Shown here piece by piece: positions 34,548-44,684 of a DNA stretch of 64,000 nt. Below the pieces are notes generated by a model. That model was given only the letters and a program-made list of their open reading frames with translations, did not search any database and was not told the DNA's origin. Source of the stretch: Lentisphaerae bacterium GWF2_57_35 (lineage in GTDB: Bacteria; Verrucomicrobiota; Kiritimatiellia; CAIQIC01; GWF2-57-35); NCBI GenBank assembly GCA_001804865.1, contig MHBK01000004.1, positions 1 to 64,000 on the forward strand, in the 5' to 3' direction. The position numbers and the translations under genes are program-made. How positions within the stretch are numbered: the stretch's first letter is position 1; each line of letters begins with the position of its first letter.

Positions 34548-37500
34548 ATGAGTTCCCATCCTTACGGTTATGCAGACGGGCGTCTGCAAACAGGCACGGA
34601 GGTTCCGACAGTGCTTATTTCACAGCGTTATGCGATTGAGGGCGTGGTCACAGGAGCGAGTGACGAGATTGTTGCCCACGACACATATGCTAAAGTGCCT
34701 GTTCGCTTATGGGTGGTCTCCCGCGAACAATGCGGCATCTCGCCGGAAGCCATTTTCCGATTCAAAAAAACAGCCCAGTCGCTTCTTGATATTTCGCATC
34801 CGAATTTGGAGCGGATTCTGGAGGTGGGAGAAGACCACGGGCTGTTATACGTGGCGAAAGAGGCGCGCGAAGGAGAGTCCTTAACCGCCAAAGCAACGGG
34901 GCAAGCGCCTCCCGATCTGGTTGCCGAATGGATGCTGGCGGCCGCCAAGGGCCTGGCGGCGGCGCATGCGAAGGGCATCTTGCATGCCGGCGTGCATCCG
35001 GACACTCTTTGGCTGGGGCCCGAGGGAATCAAGGTGGTTCGGTTTGGAGAAGGCCTGTTGCGCAATCTGGCGGCCATCAAACCGGGGCCGGAGGCCGTGC
35101 GAGTTTTCGGCTGTCTGGCGCCGGAACAGGCCGGCATCCTGCGCAAGCCGGTGGATCATCGTTCCGATCTGTATTCCCTGGGCATCGTGTTTTACTTCCT
35201 GCTGACGGGGTGCATGCCTTACGAAGGCCATGATGCAAACACCTTGATTTATCAACATATCGCCACGGCCCCTCTGCCTCCTTCGGAAATTCGCAGGCAG
35301 ATTCCCCGCATTCTGGATCGTATTTGCCTGAAGCTCATGGCCAAGGAGCCGGAAGACCGGTATCACACGGCGGACGGATTGCAGGCGGATTTGTCGGAGT
35401 ATCTCGCCCTGCATCACAACGGGCAGGAATCCATATCCTTCGAGATTGGGCTCAAAGACCGGAAGCGAAAACTGAATTTTGCGACCAGTTTGGTGGGCCG
35501 CGAGAAGGAGGTGGCGTTTCTGCGGGGATTGCTGGGCGCGGCGCAGGACGGAAAGGGCCAGGTCTGTTTCATTGCCGGGGAACCCGGCGTAGGCAAATCC
35601 AGTTTGGTGGACGAACTGCGGACCCTGGCCTATCAGGCCGGCGAACTATTTCTGGGGGGGAAAGGCCGGCAGCATCAAATGCCGGCGCCCTATCAAATCG
35701 TGGCCGAGGTTATCGAGGCTCTCGTGTCCAAGCTCAAGCGTCTTGGCGAAAAGGACCGCACGACGTTGATGGCCCGCCTGCATGCCTCGGTCGGCGGTTT
35801 GGGGGGGGAGTTGCTGAAGATTACCCCTGCGGCGGCGGAGCTTTTGGGCGTCCTGCCGGAGCTGGCGCCCATCGAACAGGATCAGGAAAAAACGCGCTTC
35901 ATGATGACGGCGCTGAATTTTCTGGGCGTGCTGGGCGAGGAACGCCGGCCGGCCATTCTTTTCTTTGACGATTTGCAATGGGCGGACGGAGGCAGTCTGG
36001 AACTGTTGGAGCGCCTTTGCGAAAAAGTCTCGAACAAGCCCTTGCTGGTTCTGCTGAGCTATCGCACTGCCGAAGGCGGGGACAGCGTCAGGATCGAAGC
36101 CCTGCAAAAGCGGCTCCAGGCCAATTCCCTTTCCCTGCAACCCTTGGAGCCCGCCGCCCTTCGCCGGCTTGTGGCGCAGGTGTTTTCGGAAAGCGAGGAG
36201 GCGGTGGAGGGGTTGGCCGGCGTGGTGCAGGACCGCGCCCGGGGGAATCCCTTTTCCGCCATGCAACTGTTGCGCTTCCTGGTGGAGCAGGGCCTGGTAC
36301 GCATGGATGAAAACGGCGTGCATTACAATCAAAAGGAAATCGCGCAATGCTCCCTGCCGGAAAATGCGGTGGAGATTGTCCTGCGGCGCGCCAGCCTGTT
36401 GCCCGACGTGGAAGCCAACTTGCTTTCCTATGCGGCCATGCTGGGGAACGAAATAGACGCCCGGGTGCTGGCGCAGTTGGCTCAATTGCATATCGAGGAA
36501 GTTCGCCAAGCGGTGGAAAATGCCATCAGCCAGCAAGTGTTGGAACAGGATTTGACCGGCAATGAGCATGTGCATTTTGTTCACGACCGCGTGAGGGAGG
36601 CTTTTTACAAGCGCATTTCCGATGAGCAGCGCGGCCCCCTGCACCTGAAAATTGCGACGCTGATCGAGACGCTCAGCTCCGGGGACCTGGACCGTCCGGT
36701 CTTCGAACTGGCCTACCACTACCGCCAGGCGCATGCCGCCAGCGACAAGGCCCTGGAATACAGCATCCGTGCGGGCATCAAGGCCCGGCAAGCTCTCGCC
36801 TATGAATTGGCGGCCCATTCGTTTGAAACCGCCCACCGGATTCTGGAGCAAAGAGGCCAGACCCAGGACGAGCGCTACCTCGACGTGCTGGAGCCCTTGG
36901 GAGAAATGCATCGACTGGCCGGGCATCCGGAAATGGCGCTGGAGATCCTTTGTCATGGCGAGGCGCTGGCCGAGCGCATCGCCCCGCATCGCTTAGTCGC
37001 CATCCTGGCGGTCAAGGCGGACGCCCTGTTTGACCAGGGAAACATTCAGGACAGCGCGGCGGTTATCATGCAGGTGCTGCGACGATTCGAAATTCATATT
37101 CCGAACTCGCCGATCGCGTTTGGATTGGCGCTGGTCAAGGAAGTATTCGAGCAATTCCTGCACATTCTCCTGCCCCGTATTTTCATCAACCGCAAACTAT
37201 GCGAGGACCCTCGCCAGCTCACGGCCCTGCGACTGCTCAAGCGGCTGTCCTATGTTGTATATTTTAGCGGACGTCTTGCGCAAACCATGCACGCCTATCT
37301 CAAGGCGCTGAATTACGCGGAACGCAAGGGCGTTTGCGAGACCACGGCGCATTTGCAGATTTCCGGAGCCATCGTTTGGGTTACCGTGCCGCTCCCCTGG
37401 CTCGCCCGCCGCGCTCTGGCCCTCGGTGGAATCATGGCCCGAAAGCTGAAGAGTCGCGCGCTCGAAGCCTCGGTGGACACTTATTACGAGGCCTTGGCGC

Positions 37501-39695
37501 AAGTTGAAAACAAACCGGAAATGGGCCTGCGGCATGCCGAGAGCGCGATTGCCAGCCTGCAGGGGCTGGGCGAATACTATACCATGGGCATTGCCTATGT
37601 CGTGGCCAGTTATCTTTACTTTCAACAAGGCCGCATTACGAAGGGCATCGAAATTTCCCGGGCCTTGCAGCGCTTGGGAGAGGATGCCCAAATGCGGCAG
37701 GTTATTGCCTGGGGCATGTTCAACAAACGCTGGTTGCAAAGTTTTATCGGCGAGCTGGACCCGCAGGCCTTCGCGGAAATCGAGCAATCCAACCGGATAT
37801 CGGTGGAATGCCACTCCGAGCAGGACATTCCCATGGGAATTGTGGTCGAAGCGTTCTGTCACGTTCGGCAGGGCGAATACCCGGTGGCGATGAATCTTAT
37901 CCAAGAGGCCTTGAACATATTGAAGGAGCCTAATTCGGGGTTCTGGACGCTTTGGAGCCTCGTGATGGCTTCGCAGGTGTATCTTGACTGCCTTCGCCAT
38001 GCCGCGCTCTCGCCGGATCAGCGAAGAGCCTATTTATCCCAAGCCGCTGCCTTGTGCCGCAGGTCGCTGCAATGGGGACGGAAGTTCAAATACATTCTGG
38101 GCTGGGCCTTCCAGGTGAATGGAACGTATTGCTGGCTGACCGGGCGTCGGCGCCAGGCCATGACCTATTGGGAAAAGGGTTTGAAATATCTGCGGAAGCA
38201 AAGCGAAGATATTTACCGCATCGCCTGGATCAAGATGGAATCGGCGGAATTGCGGTTGGAAGCCCAGCCCCGGGATGCCCGGGCCTTCGAAGATTTGCTC
38301 GAAGCACGCGACCTGTTTGTCCAATGCCAGGACGTCAAGGATGGCCGGCATGTGGATGAGCTGATTAAAAAATACCAGCCGAACTTGTCCGACTTGGAAT
38401 CGCGGTCGGTTTTGACCTACAAGCGGCATCTCGAATCCCTGCTTTCCGTGACGCAAACCATCGGCTCCGTATTCGACTCCCAGGAAGTATTGGACAAGAT
38501 CGTGGATTATGCCCGGCAGGTCACCGGCGCCGAACGAAGCTTTCTGTTGCTCTACAACGACCAGGACCAATTGGAACTGCGCCGTTCCATGGACCCGGAG
38601 CGCTGTATGGCCTTGCCCAAGTTGGAGGAGAGCGGGATCAGTCAGTCCCTGGTTGGCGAAGTCGAGCAAACCAAAACGGCCCGCAGCGCTGAAGCGAACG
38701 AAGACACCAAGGCCGGCAAGGAGCTGAAGTTCCAGGGCGTCAAGCAGGCACTGTGCGTACCCTTGTGCAAGCCGGACAAATATTTGGGATGTCTATACCT
38801 GGACAACCGCCTGGCCAGTGGAGTGTTTGGCGAAGCGGAGTTGGATTTGATGCGCTCCTTTGGCGTGCAGGCGGCCGTGTCCATACAAAATGCCCGCCTG
38901 GTCCGCGACTTGGTGGAACAGGACCGGATCAAACAGGAGTTGAAGCTGGGGCGCAGCATTCAAATGGGGCTGCTGCCCAAAGCAGCGCCGCTCTTCGAAG
39001 GCCTGACCCTGGCCGGATTTATGGAGCCGGCCAAAGAAATCGGGGGCGACTACTACGACTTCATTGAACGCACGCTGGCGGACGGCCGCCGCAAGCTGGG
39101 CATTACGATTGGCGATGTCAGCGGCAAAGGGTTGGGCGCGGGGCTGGCCATGGCCATGGTCAAAACCACCATCCTGGCCCTTGCTCAAGAAGGGCTGGGC
39201 CTCCGCGATCTCATGGCCAAAACCAATCACTTCCTGCATTGCAATACCGACGGCTCCCTGTTTGTGAGCCTGGTTTATCTCGAGTGGACGCCTGAGGAGC
39301 GCATCATGCGATTTTGCAGCGCCGGCCATGAGCATATCCTGGTCTATCGCGCACAAACCGGGTCTGTCGAAGCCATCCGCAGCGGCGGCTTGGTGATGGG
39401 AATCCTACCGGACATCAAGGAGCAATTGAACGAAAGCTCCTTCACCTTGGGGCTCTCGGACAAGATCGTTCTTTATACCGATGGCGTGACGGAAGCCTTC
39501 AACGCCCAGGGGGAGGAATTTGGGTTTGAGCGGCTCGTGGAGACGGTGCAGCGCGTTGGCGCCAAACCGGCAGAGTCGTTGCTGGCCTGTCTCCATAACG
39601 AAGTTTCCCTGTTCAGGGGCGACTGTGAGCAGAGCGACGACATTACGCTGGTGGTATTGGAATCTGCGCCGGTTGCGAATCCGCAACGGGCATAA
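34548..39695 (+). CDS. Pseudokinase-AAA ATPase-TPR-GAF-SpoIIE phosphatase
   Basis: The 1715-residue protein carries, in order: a kinase-like domain (about 25-290), a PknK/MalT-type AAA ATPase (about 315-600; GEPGVGKSS, ILFFDDLQWAD), a long TPR-like region (about 700-1290), a GAF domain (about 1300-1450) and a SpoIIE/PP2C phosphatase (about 1465-1711; GGDYYDF, GDVSGKGLGAG, DDITLVVL). The kinase-like part lacks the catalytic set: the VAIK Lys is Arg (VPVRLWVV), HRDLKP is HAGVHP and DFG is RFG. It is therefore probably a pseudokinase. It may sense through GAF and counteract the neighbouring active kinase or an anti-sigma partner through its phosphatase. Confidence 0.92.
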   Translation: MSSHPYGYADGRLQTGTEVPTVLISQRYAIEGVVTGASDEIVAHDTYAKVPVRLWVVSREQCGISPEAIFRFKKTAQSLLDISHPNLERILEVGEDHGLLYVAKEAREGESLTAKATGQAPPDLVAEWMLAAAKGLAAAHAKGILHAGVHPDTLWLGPEGIKVVRFGEGLLRNLAAIKPGPEAVRVFGCLAPEQAGILRKPVDHRSDLYSLGIVFYFLLTGCMPYEGHDANTLIYQHIATAPLPPSEIRRQIPRILDRICLKLMAKEPEDRYHTADGLQADLSEYLALHHNGQESISFEIGLKDRKRKLNFATSLVGREKEVAFLRGLLGAAQDGKGQVCFIAGEPGVGKSSLVDELRTLAYQAGELFLGGKGRQHQMPAPYQIVAEVIEALVSKLKRLGEKDRTTLMARLHASVGGLGGELLKITPAAAELLGVLPELAPIEQDQEKTRFMMTALNFLGVLGEERRPAILFFDDLQWADGGSLELLERLCEKVSNKPLLVLLSYRTAEGGDSVRIEALQKRLQANSLSLQPLEPAALRRLVAQVFSESEEAVEGLAGVVQDRARGNPFSAMQLLRFLVEQGLVRMDENGVHYNQKEIAQCSLPENAVEIVLRRASLLPDVEANLLSYAAMLGNEIDARVLAQLAQLHIEEVRQAVENAISQQVLEQDLTGNEHVHFVHDRVREAFYKRISDEQRGPLHLKIATLIETLSSGDLDRPVFELAYHYRQAHAASDKALEYSIRAGIKARQALAYELAAHSFETAHRILEQRGQTQDERYLDVLEPLGEMHRLAGHPEMALEILCHGEALAERIAPHRLVAILAVKADALFDQGNIQDSAAVIMQVLRRFEIHIPNSPIAFGLALVKEVFEQFLHILLPRIFINRKLCEDPRQLTALRLLKRLSYVVYFSGRLAQTMHAYLKALNYAERKGVCETTAHLQISGAIVWVTVPLPWLARRALALGGIMARKLKSRALEASVDTYYEALAQVENKPEMGLRHAESAIASLQGLGEYYTMGIAYVVASYLYFQQGRITKGIEISRALQRLGEDAQMRQVIAWGMFNKRWLQSFIGELDPQAFAEIEQSNRISVECHSEQDIPMGIVVEAFCHVRQGEYPVAMNLIQEALNILKEPNSGFWTLWSLVMASQVYLDCLRHAALSPDQRRAYLSQAAALCRRSLQWGRKFKYILGWAFQVNGTYCWLTGRRRQAMTYWEKGLKYLRKQSEDIYRIAWIKMESAELRLEAQPRDARAFEDLLEARDLFVQCQDVKDGRHVDELIKKYQPNLSDLESRSVLTYKRHLESLLSVTQTIGSVFDSQEVLDKIVDYARQVTGAERSFLLLYNDQDQLELRRSMDPERCMALPKLEESGISQSLVGEVEQTKTARSAEANEDTKAGKELKFQGVKQALCVPLCKPDKYLGCLYLDNRLASGVFGEAELDLMRSFGVQAAVSIQNARLVRDLVEQDRIKQELKLGRSIQMGLLPKAAPLFEGLTLAGFMEPAKEIGGDYYDFIERTLADGRRKLGITIGDVSGKGLGAGLAMAMVKTTILALAQEGLGLRDLMAKTNHFLHCNTDGSLFVSLVYLEWTPEERIMRFCSAGHEHILVYRAQTGSVEAIRSGGLVMGILPDIKEQLNESSFTLGLSDKIVLYTDGVTEAFNAQGEEFGFERLVETVQRVGAKPAESLLACLHNEVSLFRGDCEQSDDITLVVLESAPVANPQRA

Positions 39696-39713
39696 CTGCA
39701 AAGAAAGGAGTCC

Positions 39714-40937
39714 ATGATGCAAATAGGTCTTCGGTTCATGCTGGGGGCGGCCGCTGTTGGAACGGTTCTGATGGCCCCTGAAGCCTGGTCTGACTTTTCG
39801 CTGTATGAAGGCGGCGCCTCACAAGTCGCGATGGGCGAAGAAGCCACCGGACAAGCCGACCGCCCTTCCGCGCTCTTTTATAATCCTGCGGGCATCACCC
39901 AATTGAAAGGGGTTCAGGTGGAGGCCGGCTGCCTCTTCGCCCGTCCATCCGCGAAACTGGTTCTGTCCACGCCCGAAGGCGATGTCAGCGCCAAAACGGA
40001 GGATTCCGTTTTTCCCGTCCCCAACGCTTATGCGACCATGCAGATCAACGACCGCTTCTGGTCCGGCGTGGGCATCTATTCCCGGTTTGGATTGGGCACG
40101 GAGTACCCTTCGGACTGGCCGGGCCGGTATAGCTTCTATAGCGGCGTTATTCGGTCCATGAATGTGAATCCCAATGTGGCGTTCAAGGTGACCGAAGAGC
40201 TGTCGGTGGCCGTCGGCGCGACGGCCATGTGGTTCGATATGGAACAAAAACAGAAAGTGTTGGATCCGTTTGGCGGCCCCGATATGGAGCTGACCCTGAA
40301 GGGCGAATCCTGGGGCTATGGATACAATGTGGCGGGGCACTATCGCCTGCATGAGAAGGCGGCGTTAGGCCTGTCCTATCAAAGCCGAATCAAGCAGCAT
40401 GTGCGAGGTAAAGCCGAAATCGATTACGGCTCAACGGATGCCGAGAGCGAACTCGAGCTGCCCGACTTTCTTTTTGCGGGCATCTCCCTCGCGCCGGCCG
40501 ACCGTTGGACCGTCAATCTGGGCGCCGTTTACACCGGTTGGAAGAGCTATGACCAGGTGGTCGTCGCGTTGGACGATCCGGAATTGTTGGGCACGGACAA
40601 GCGCACCGTTCGGACGGATTGGGAAAATGTCTGGCGCTACCAGCTCGGCGTGGAATATGCCGTCACCGACCGGCTTAGCCTGCGCGGCGGCTATATCTAC
40701 GATCCGAGTCCGGTTCCCGAAGACACCGCCGACTATTCGTTGCCCCTGTATAATCGCAACATCTATACGGTTGGCGCCGGGTACGCCTGGGACCGGCTGA
40801 CCCTGGACGTCTATTATATATACCTGGATTCTCAGGATCGCTCCTTTGACGGACGCCTGGAGGAGGGCATCTATCCCACGCGCATCGAGGGCAGTTATTC
40901 GCAATCGGTCGGGTTCAGCGTAACCGCGTTGTTCTAA
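39714..40937 (+). CDS. FadL/OmpP1/TodX-family outer-membrane channel
   Basis: The 407-residue protein has a signal peptide (cleaved near EAWS-DF) and the family-typical ASQVAMGEEATGQADRPSALFYNPAGITQLKG plug motif, here split as ASQVAMG...A and FYNPAGIT. It ends with an aromatic strand (VGFSVTALF). FadL-type channels take up hydrophobic compounds such as long-chain fatty acids or aromatics. AAAGGAG precedes the ATG at 39714. It follows the phosphatase gene by 18 bp and may be co-transcribed, which would tie the kinase/phosphatase pair to an envelope function. Confidence 0.92.
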   Translation: MMQIGLRFMLGAAAVGTVLMAPEAWSDFSLYEGGASQVAMGEEATGQADRPSALFYNPAGITQLKGVQVEAGCLFARPSAKLVLSTPEGDVSAKTEDSVFPVPNAYATMQINDRFWSGVGIYSRFGLGTEYPSDWPGRYSFYSGVIRSMNVNPNVAFKVTEELSVAVGATAMWFDMEQKQKVLDPFGGPDMELTLKGESWGYGYNVAGHYRLHEKAALGLSYQSRIKQHVRGKAEIDYGSTDAESELELPDFLFAGISLAPADRWTVNLGAVYTGWKSYDQVVVALDDPELLGTDKRTVRTDWENVWRYQLGVEYAVTDRLSLRGGYIYDPSPVPEDTADYSLPLYNRNIYTVGAGYAWDRLTLDVYYIYLDSQDRSFDGRLEEGIYPTRIEGSYSQSVGFSVTALF

Positions 40938-40968
40938 ATTCCTAAAAAACGATGGCGGACGAAGGGTG

Positions 40969-41110
40969 ATGGGTGCATCTTGACACGGCCCCTCCTCAAC
41001 GTCTGGCACTGGAAAGAAACCACCGGCTTACGCCGGCGGCTACGTAGCCGCGTCCGTAAGGACGTGGATTCTTATTCATATGCGCGGAGGCCGTGTCAAG
41101 ATGCACCCAT
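40969..41110. mobile_element. 142-bp MITE-like element with 22-bp perfect inverted ends
   Basis: The left end ATGGGTGCATCTTGACACGG... (40969-40990) and right end (41089-41110) are perfect reverse complements over 22 bases. The core contains further hairpins (GCTTACGCCGGCGGC, CGTCCGTAAGGACG). The terminal word is shared with the 620-bp element at 1443-2062. A core 16-mer (41025-41040) recurs inverted at 61527-61542. It lies between two convergent genes and could also act as a transcription terminator. Confidence 0.6.
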
Positions 41111-41116
41111 GGTGCT

Positions 41117-44100
41117 TCAATACGAAGAAAGGGCCTTGAGTCTTAAGAAGAGAACCGGCTCTTCGTCGGCCGATTTTTTGAGTCTGGTCGTCACGCGCTC
41201 CAGAGCGCCGGTGGGGTGGATGTCGATGGTCTCGGTTACGTTCGTTCCGCTTTGCCAGAGGGGGGCGAGTAGATTGGAGTTGGCTTCAACGAGGAGGATT
41301 GCGTTGGTGAGGCCGGCGCGCTGAGCGTAGCGGATTTCGCCATAGGTTCCCTGGGGCAGGTTGGTCATTCCGATCGAGTAGGTCGGCTCGGTATTGTAGA
41401 GGGTGGGGTTGAGAGCGAGGGCGTATTCCATCAGATTCCCGATGCGGTCGACGTCGGGGTCGGCGGATTGATCGCCTTCGGGGGGATGAAGCTGATGCCA
41501 GTAGGCCAGTTTCCAGTCCTCGTAAGGGGTGGGGACGTATTCGTAGCAACCGAGGTCGACGTTGGTGCTGAGGATGCGAGGGTTGTCGTCCAGGTCGCGG
41601 CCCTGGGCCATCCAATTTTGTTCGTGGCCGGTATCGACGCATGGCGAATGGGTGGAAAGACGGTAGGGCTGGGCCGGCTCGAACAGCGGCGCGTTGGTGA
41701 TGAAATGGGACCCGGCCGCCGGGGCCGGCCAGGTGCAGGCGTTGGACCAGGATTCGTCCGAGTAATACAGGTTGTTATGGTTGTTAAATTCCGGCTGGTT
41801 GCTGCAGACATTGTAATACGAGATGATATTCACGGCCACCGAATCGTTGACGCCGCCGCCGCTCATGGCGGCGGTGTTGCTGACGACGGTGCAATTGTAC
41901 AGCCAGGTGCCGATCACGCCGCCGTTGTGCCCGGCATGGTTCTCCGCAATCAGGCAATTCCATAGCGAGCCGCCGCTTCCCCAGCCCCACATGGCGCCGG
42001 ACATGCCGCCGCCCACGCTGGCGCGGTTATGCATGAGCACACAATTCGACATCACGCTGCCCAGGGCTCCGCCGCCCGTGTTGGCGCCGACGCCGGTGGT
42101 GCAATTGCCGACGAACCAGCCCCGGTCGATTCGGCCCCCAAAGGCGCCGCCGCCGAAGTAGGCGACGTTGCTGACGTACGACGAGTCCCAGGTGGACGCC
42201 ATGTAAGTGCCGCCGCCTTCCGTGGCCGTGTTATTGCTGAATACGCACCGATAAGCGAAGCCCTGATTCAAGCCGCCGCCATTTTCCCCGGCATTCTGGG
42301 CGACCAGGCAGTTGGAGAGAATGCAGTTTTGCGCCCCGCCGCCGTAGCGGGCGCTGTTGCCCTGGAGCAGGGAATCCACGACCATGCTGTTGTAGGCGCC
42401 GCCGCCGCTTTCCACGGCGGCATTGAACGTGATCCGGCACCAGAGCGCCGTGGCCATGCCGATGCCGCCGACCAGATTCGTGGAGGTGTTGTGCGTAATG
42501 ACGCAATTTCGGAACGTTCCGTAGAGCAGGCCGCCCGTATTGTAACCGGCCAGATTATTGCTGACGACGCAGTCCGTGGCATCGATCCGATAGGCGCCTC
42601 CGGCGTTCATCCCCGCCGAGTTATGTGCGATCAGGCAGTTGGAGCTGGATCGCTGGCTGTTGTTGTAAATGCCGCCGCCGGTCATGACGGCGGAATTGTG
42701 CGTGATCTGCGCGTCATGAGTTTCGCATTCGTAGAGCCCGCCGCCGTTGGTGGCCGCATTGCCGGAAATCAGGCCGCCATAAACCTGGCAGGCATTTCCG
42801 CCTCCCCCGTCTTCCGCCGCATTGTTGACGAGCGTGCAATCCTGTAGCCGGCTGGCATAGGCGCCTCCGCCTCTCATCACGGCCAGATTGTTGGTCAAGG
42901 TGCAACGATAAAGCCGTCCGCCATAAACGCCGCCGCCGCTGTTGTACGCCGCGCTGTTCATGACGACGCAATTGGAGATGACGGCGTCGCCGTCGCAGAA
43001 AATGCCGCCGCCCACCTGTTCCTGGTTCCAGACGCCGCTGGTGCGGGTGCATCCGCCCGTGATCGTGAAGCCGACCAATTGGGCGCCGTTGGTTAGATAA
43101 ACGCACCGCACCGCCGCATCGCCCAGTGGGCCGGCTCCGACGATGGTGGTGGCGTCGGGACCCGAAAAACTCTCGACCAGGACGGCCTTGGTGATGGCCA
43201 CCCGGTTGGTCATTTGCCCTTGGATCACGCCGCCGCCGGCATTATACGTGCCGTTGCTCACAATCACCTTGTCGCCGGGAACCGCAATCTCGACCGCGGT
43301 TTCGATGCGGTTGGCCGCGCGCGACCAATTATCGTAGGGGAAAATATTCGCACCGCCCAACGCCACGTAATGGATAGGGTGGTTGGGGCTGTATTCATAA
43401 GCGCCCATATCGACGATGAGCGCCGGGCTCTTGGCGGCTTGAATCCGTTGCGCGCCGTCCAGATCGACCGAAAGGTGGTTGTTGGTTCCCACATCGATGC
43501 AAGGCGATGCGGGCATAAGCCGGTAATTCCCGTCGCCCAATCCGATCAGATCGGGGGCGTTGGTGATGTTGCCGGCGCCGCTGCCGGGCGGGATGCGCGT
43601 GCAGCAATAGGACAAGAGGGCGCCCTCGTAATCGGCGCCGCCGAGGCCGGCGGAGTTGTAATACAAAATCGAATTGGTGGCCGACCCTTGATAGGCCCCT
43701 CCGCCGTAGTCCGCGGTGTTGCTTACCAGCGTGCAGTTCAGCAGGCGCGCGTTGTTCGCCCCGCCGCCCTGATAGGTTGCCGTGTTGCCGTCGAACACGC
43801 AGTTCTGCGCCGAACCGGAATGCAGGCCGCCGCCGCTGTATCCCTGATTGTTCAGGACCTGGCATTGCGACAAGGAGACATTATAAGCGCCGCCGCCCCA
43901 GGACTCCGCCCGATTGCCCTCGATCACGCAATTGGTGAGCACTCCATTGTAGACCCCGCCGCCCATGTTCGAAGCCAGGTTGCCGGCGATCGTGCAGTCG
44001 ATCATGATCCCGTTATAGACCCCGCCCGCATAATCCGCCTGGCAGCCGGTGACGATGCAGTTGGAAATGACCGACCTGACGCCGGCGTAGATGCCGCCCG

Positions 44101-44515
44101 CCGCATAGCCGGACCACAGATTCGTCACGGTCGTGTGCCCATTCGTCAAGGTGAAGCCCGAGAGCGTCGCATCGAAATGCAGGTAGACGCACCGCACGGC
44201 GGAGTTGCCGCGCGGGCCGGCGCCCCGGACGATCGTGTTGGAGGGGCCGTTGACGCTTCGCACCGTAATCGGATTCGTGATGGCCAGCCGGTTGGGCAAC
44301 CCGTTGACGACCTGTCCGCCGGTTTCGTAGATCCCGTCGTTCACCCAGACCGTGTCGCCCGCGCGGGTCAAATCGATCGCATCCTGAATGACGCGCGCCG
44401 CCATCGTCCAATTCGTGTACGGCGGACTATTCGCGCCATTCGTGGAGACAAAGAAATCGGCGGAAAAGGCAGAACTCGCAACGACCAACCATAGGACAAC
44501 GAAGATCGTAATTTT
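41117..44515 (-). CDS. Large secreted right-handed beta-helix protein with two tandem modules
   Basis: The protein of about 1132 residues starts, by my choice, at TTG 44515 with a GGGGAG box upstream. This gives a clean signal peptide (LKITIFVVLWLVVASSAFSA). Earlier codons fall in a palindromic repeat. The body contains dozens of short GGG(V/A/L)YN.../NC.(V/I)..N.A repeats of a parallel beta-helix. The module opening (ADFFVSTNGANSPPYTNW...AARVIQDAIDL...GDTVWVNDG) recurs midway (HYVALGGANIFPYDNW...AVPGDKVIVSNG), so two helix modules were fused or duplicated. A C-terminal region (DVDRIGNLMEYALALNP) is common in secreted proteins of this phylum. Role: probably surface or polysaccharide-associated; no catalytic site is evident. 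Confidence 0.85.
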   Translation of the reverse strand, partial: KITIFVVLWLVVASSAFSADFFVSTNGANSPPYTNWTMAARVIQDAIDLTRAGDTVWVNDGIYETGGQVVNGLPNRLAITNPITVRSVNGPSNTIVRGAGPRGNSAVRCVYLHFDATLSGFTLTNGHTTVTNLWSGYAAGGIYAGVRSVISNCIVTGCQADYAGGVYNGIMIDCTIAGNLASNMGGGVYNGVLTNCVIEGNRAESWGGGAYNVSLSQCQVLNNQGYSGGGLHSGSAQNCVFDGNTATYQGGGANNARLLNCTLVSNTADYGGGAYQGSATNSILYYNSAGLGGADYEGALLSYCCTRIPPGSGAGNITNAPDLIGLGDGNYRLMPASPCIDVGTNNHLSVDLDGAQRIQAAKSPALIVDMGAYEYSPNHPIHYVALGGANIFPYDNWSRAANRIETAVEIAVPGDKVIVSNGTYNAGGGVIQGQMTNRVAITKAVLVESFSGPDATTIVGAGPLGDAAVRCVYLTNGAQLVGFTITGGCTRTSGVWNQEQVGGGIFCDGDAVISNCVVMNSAAYNSGGGVYGGRLYRCTLTNNLAVMRGGGAYASRLQDCTLVNNAAEDGGGGNACQVYGGLISGNAATNGGGLYECETHDAQITHNSAVMTGGGIYNNSQRSSSNCLIAHNSAGMNAGGAYRIDATDCVVSNNLAGYNTGGLLYGTFRNCVITHNTSTNLVGGIGMATALWCRITFNAAVESGGGAYNSMVVDSLLQGNSARYGGGAQNCILSNCLVAQNAGENGGGLNQGFAYRCVFSNNTATEGGGTYMASTWDSSYVSNVAYFGGGAFGGRIDRGWFVGNCTTGVGANTGGGALGSVMSNCVLMHNRASVGGGMSGAMWGWGSGGSLWNCLIAENHAGHNGGVIGTWLYNCTVVSNTAAMSGGGVNDSVAVNIISYYNVCSNQPEFNNHNNLYYSDESWSNACTWPAPAAGSHFITNAPLFEPAQPYRLSTHSPCVDTGHEQNWMAQGRDLDDNPRILSTNVDLGCYEYVPTPYEDWKLAYWHQLHPPEGDQSADPDVDRIGNLMEYALALNPTLYNTEPTYSIGMTNLPQGTYGEIRYAQRAGLTNAILLVEANSNLLAPLWQSGTNVTETIDIHPTGALERVTTRLKKSADEEPVLFLRLKALSSY

Positions 44516-44585
44516 CAAGAGAATGTACTCCCCATGCGGAATGTTGCGGAAATCATACCCGTTGAAAGAGGGCCTGTAGACAAGG

Positions 44586-44635
44586 TTTTCCAATCGTTGG
44601 AAAAACTCGGACGGAATTTTCCAATGGTTGGAAAA
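44586..44635. repeat. Paired TTTTCCAAT palindromes, 31 bp apart
   Basis: TTTTCCAATCGTTGGAAAA (44586-44604) and TTTTCCAATGGTTGGAAAA (44617-44635) repeat the paired layout at 3342-3391. Here the pair lies between the divergent beta-helix and SUF operon genes, upstream of both. Confidence 0.8.
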
Positions 44636-44684
44636 ATCGGCCAGGATAGGATGCGGGCGAGGCGGCCAAAGCTCTGCATCTCGT

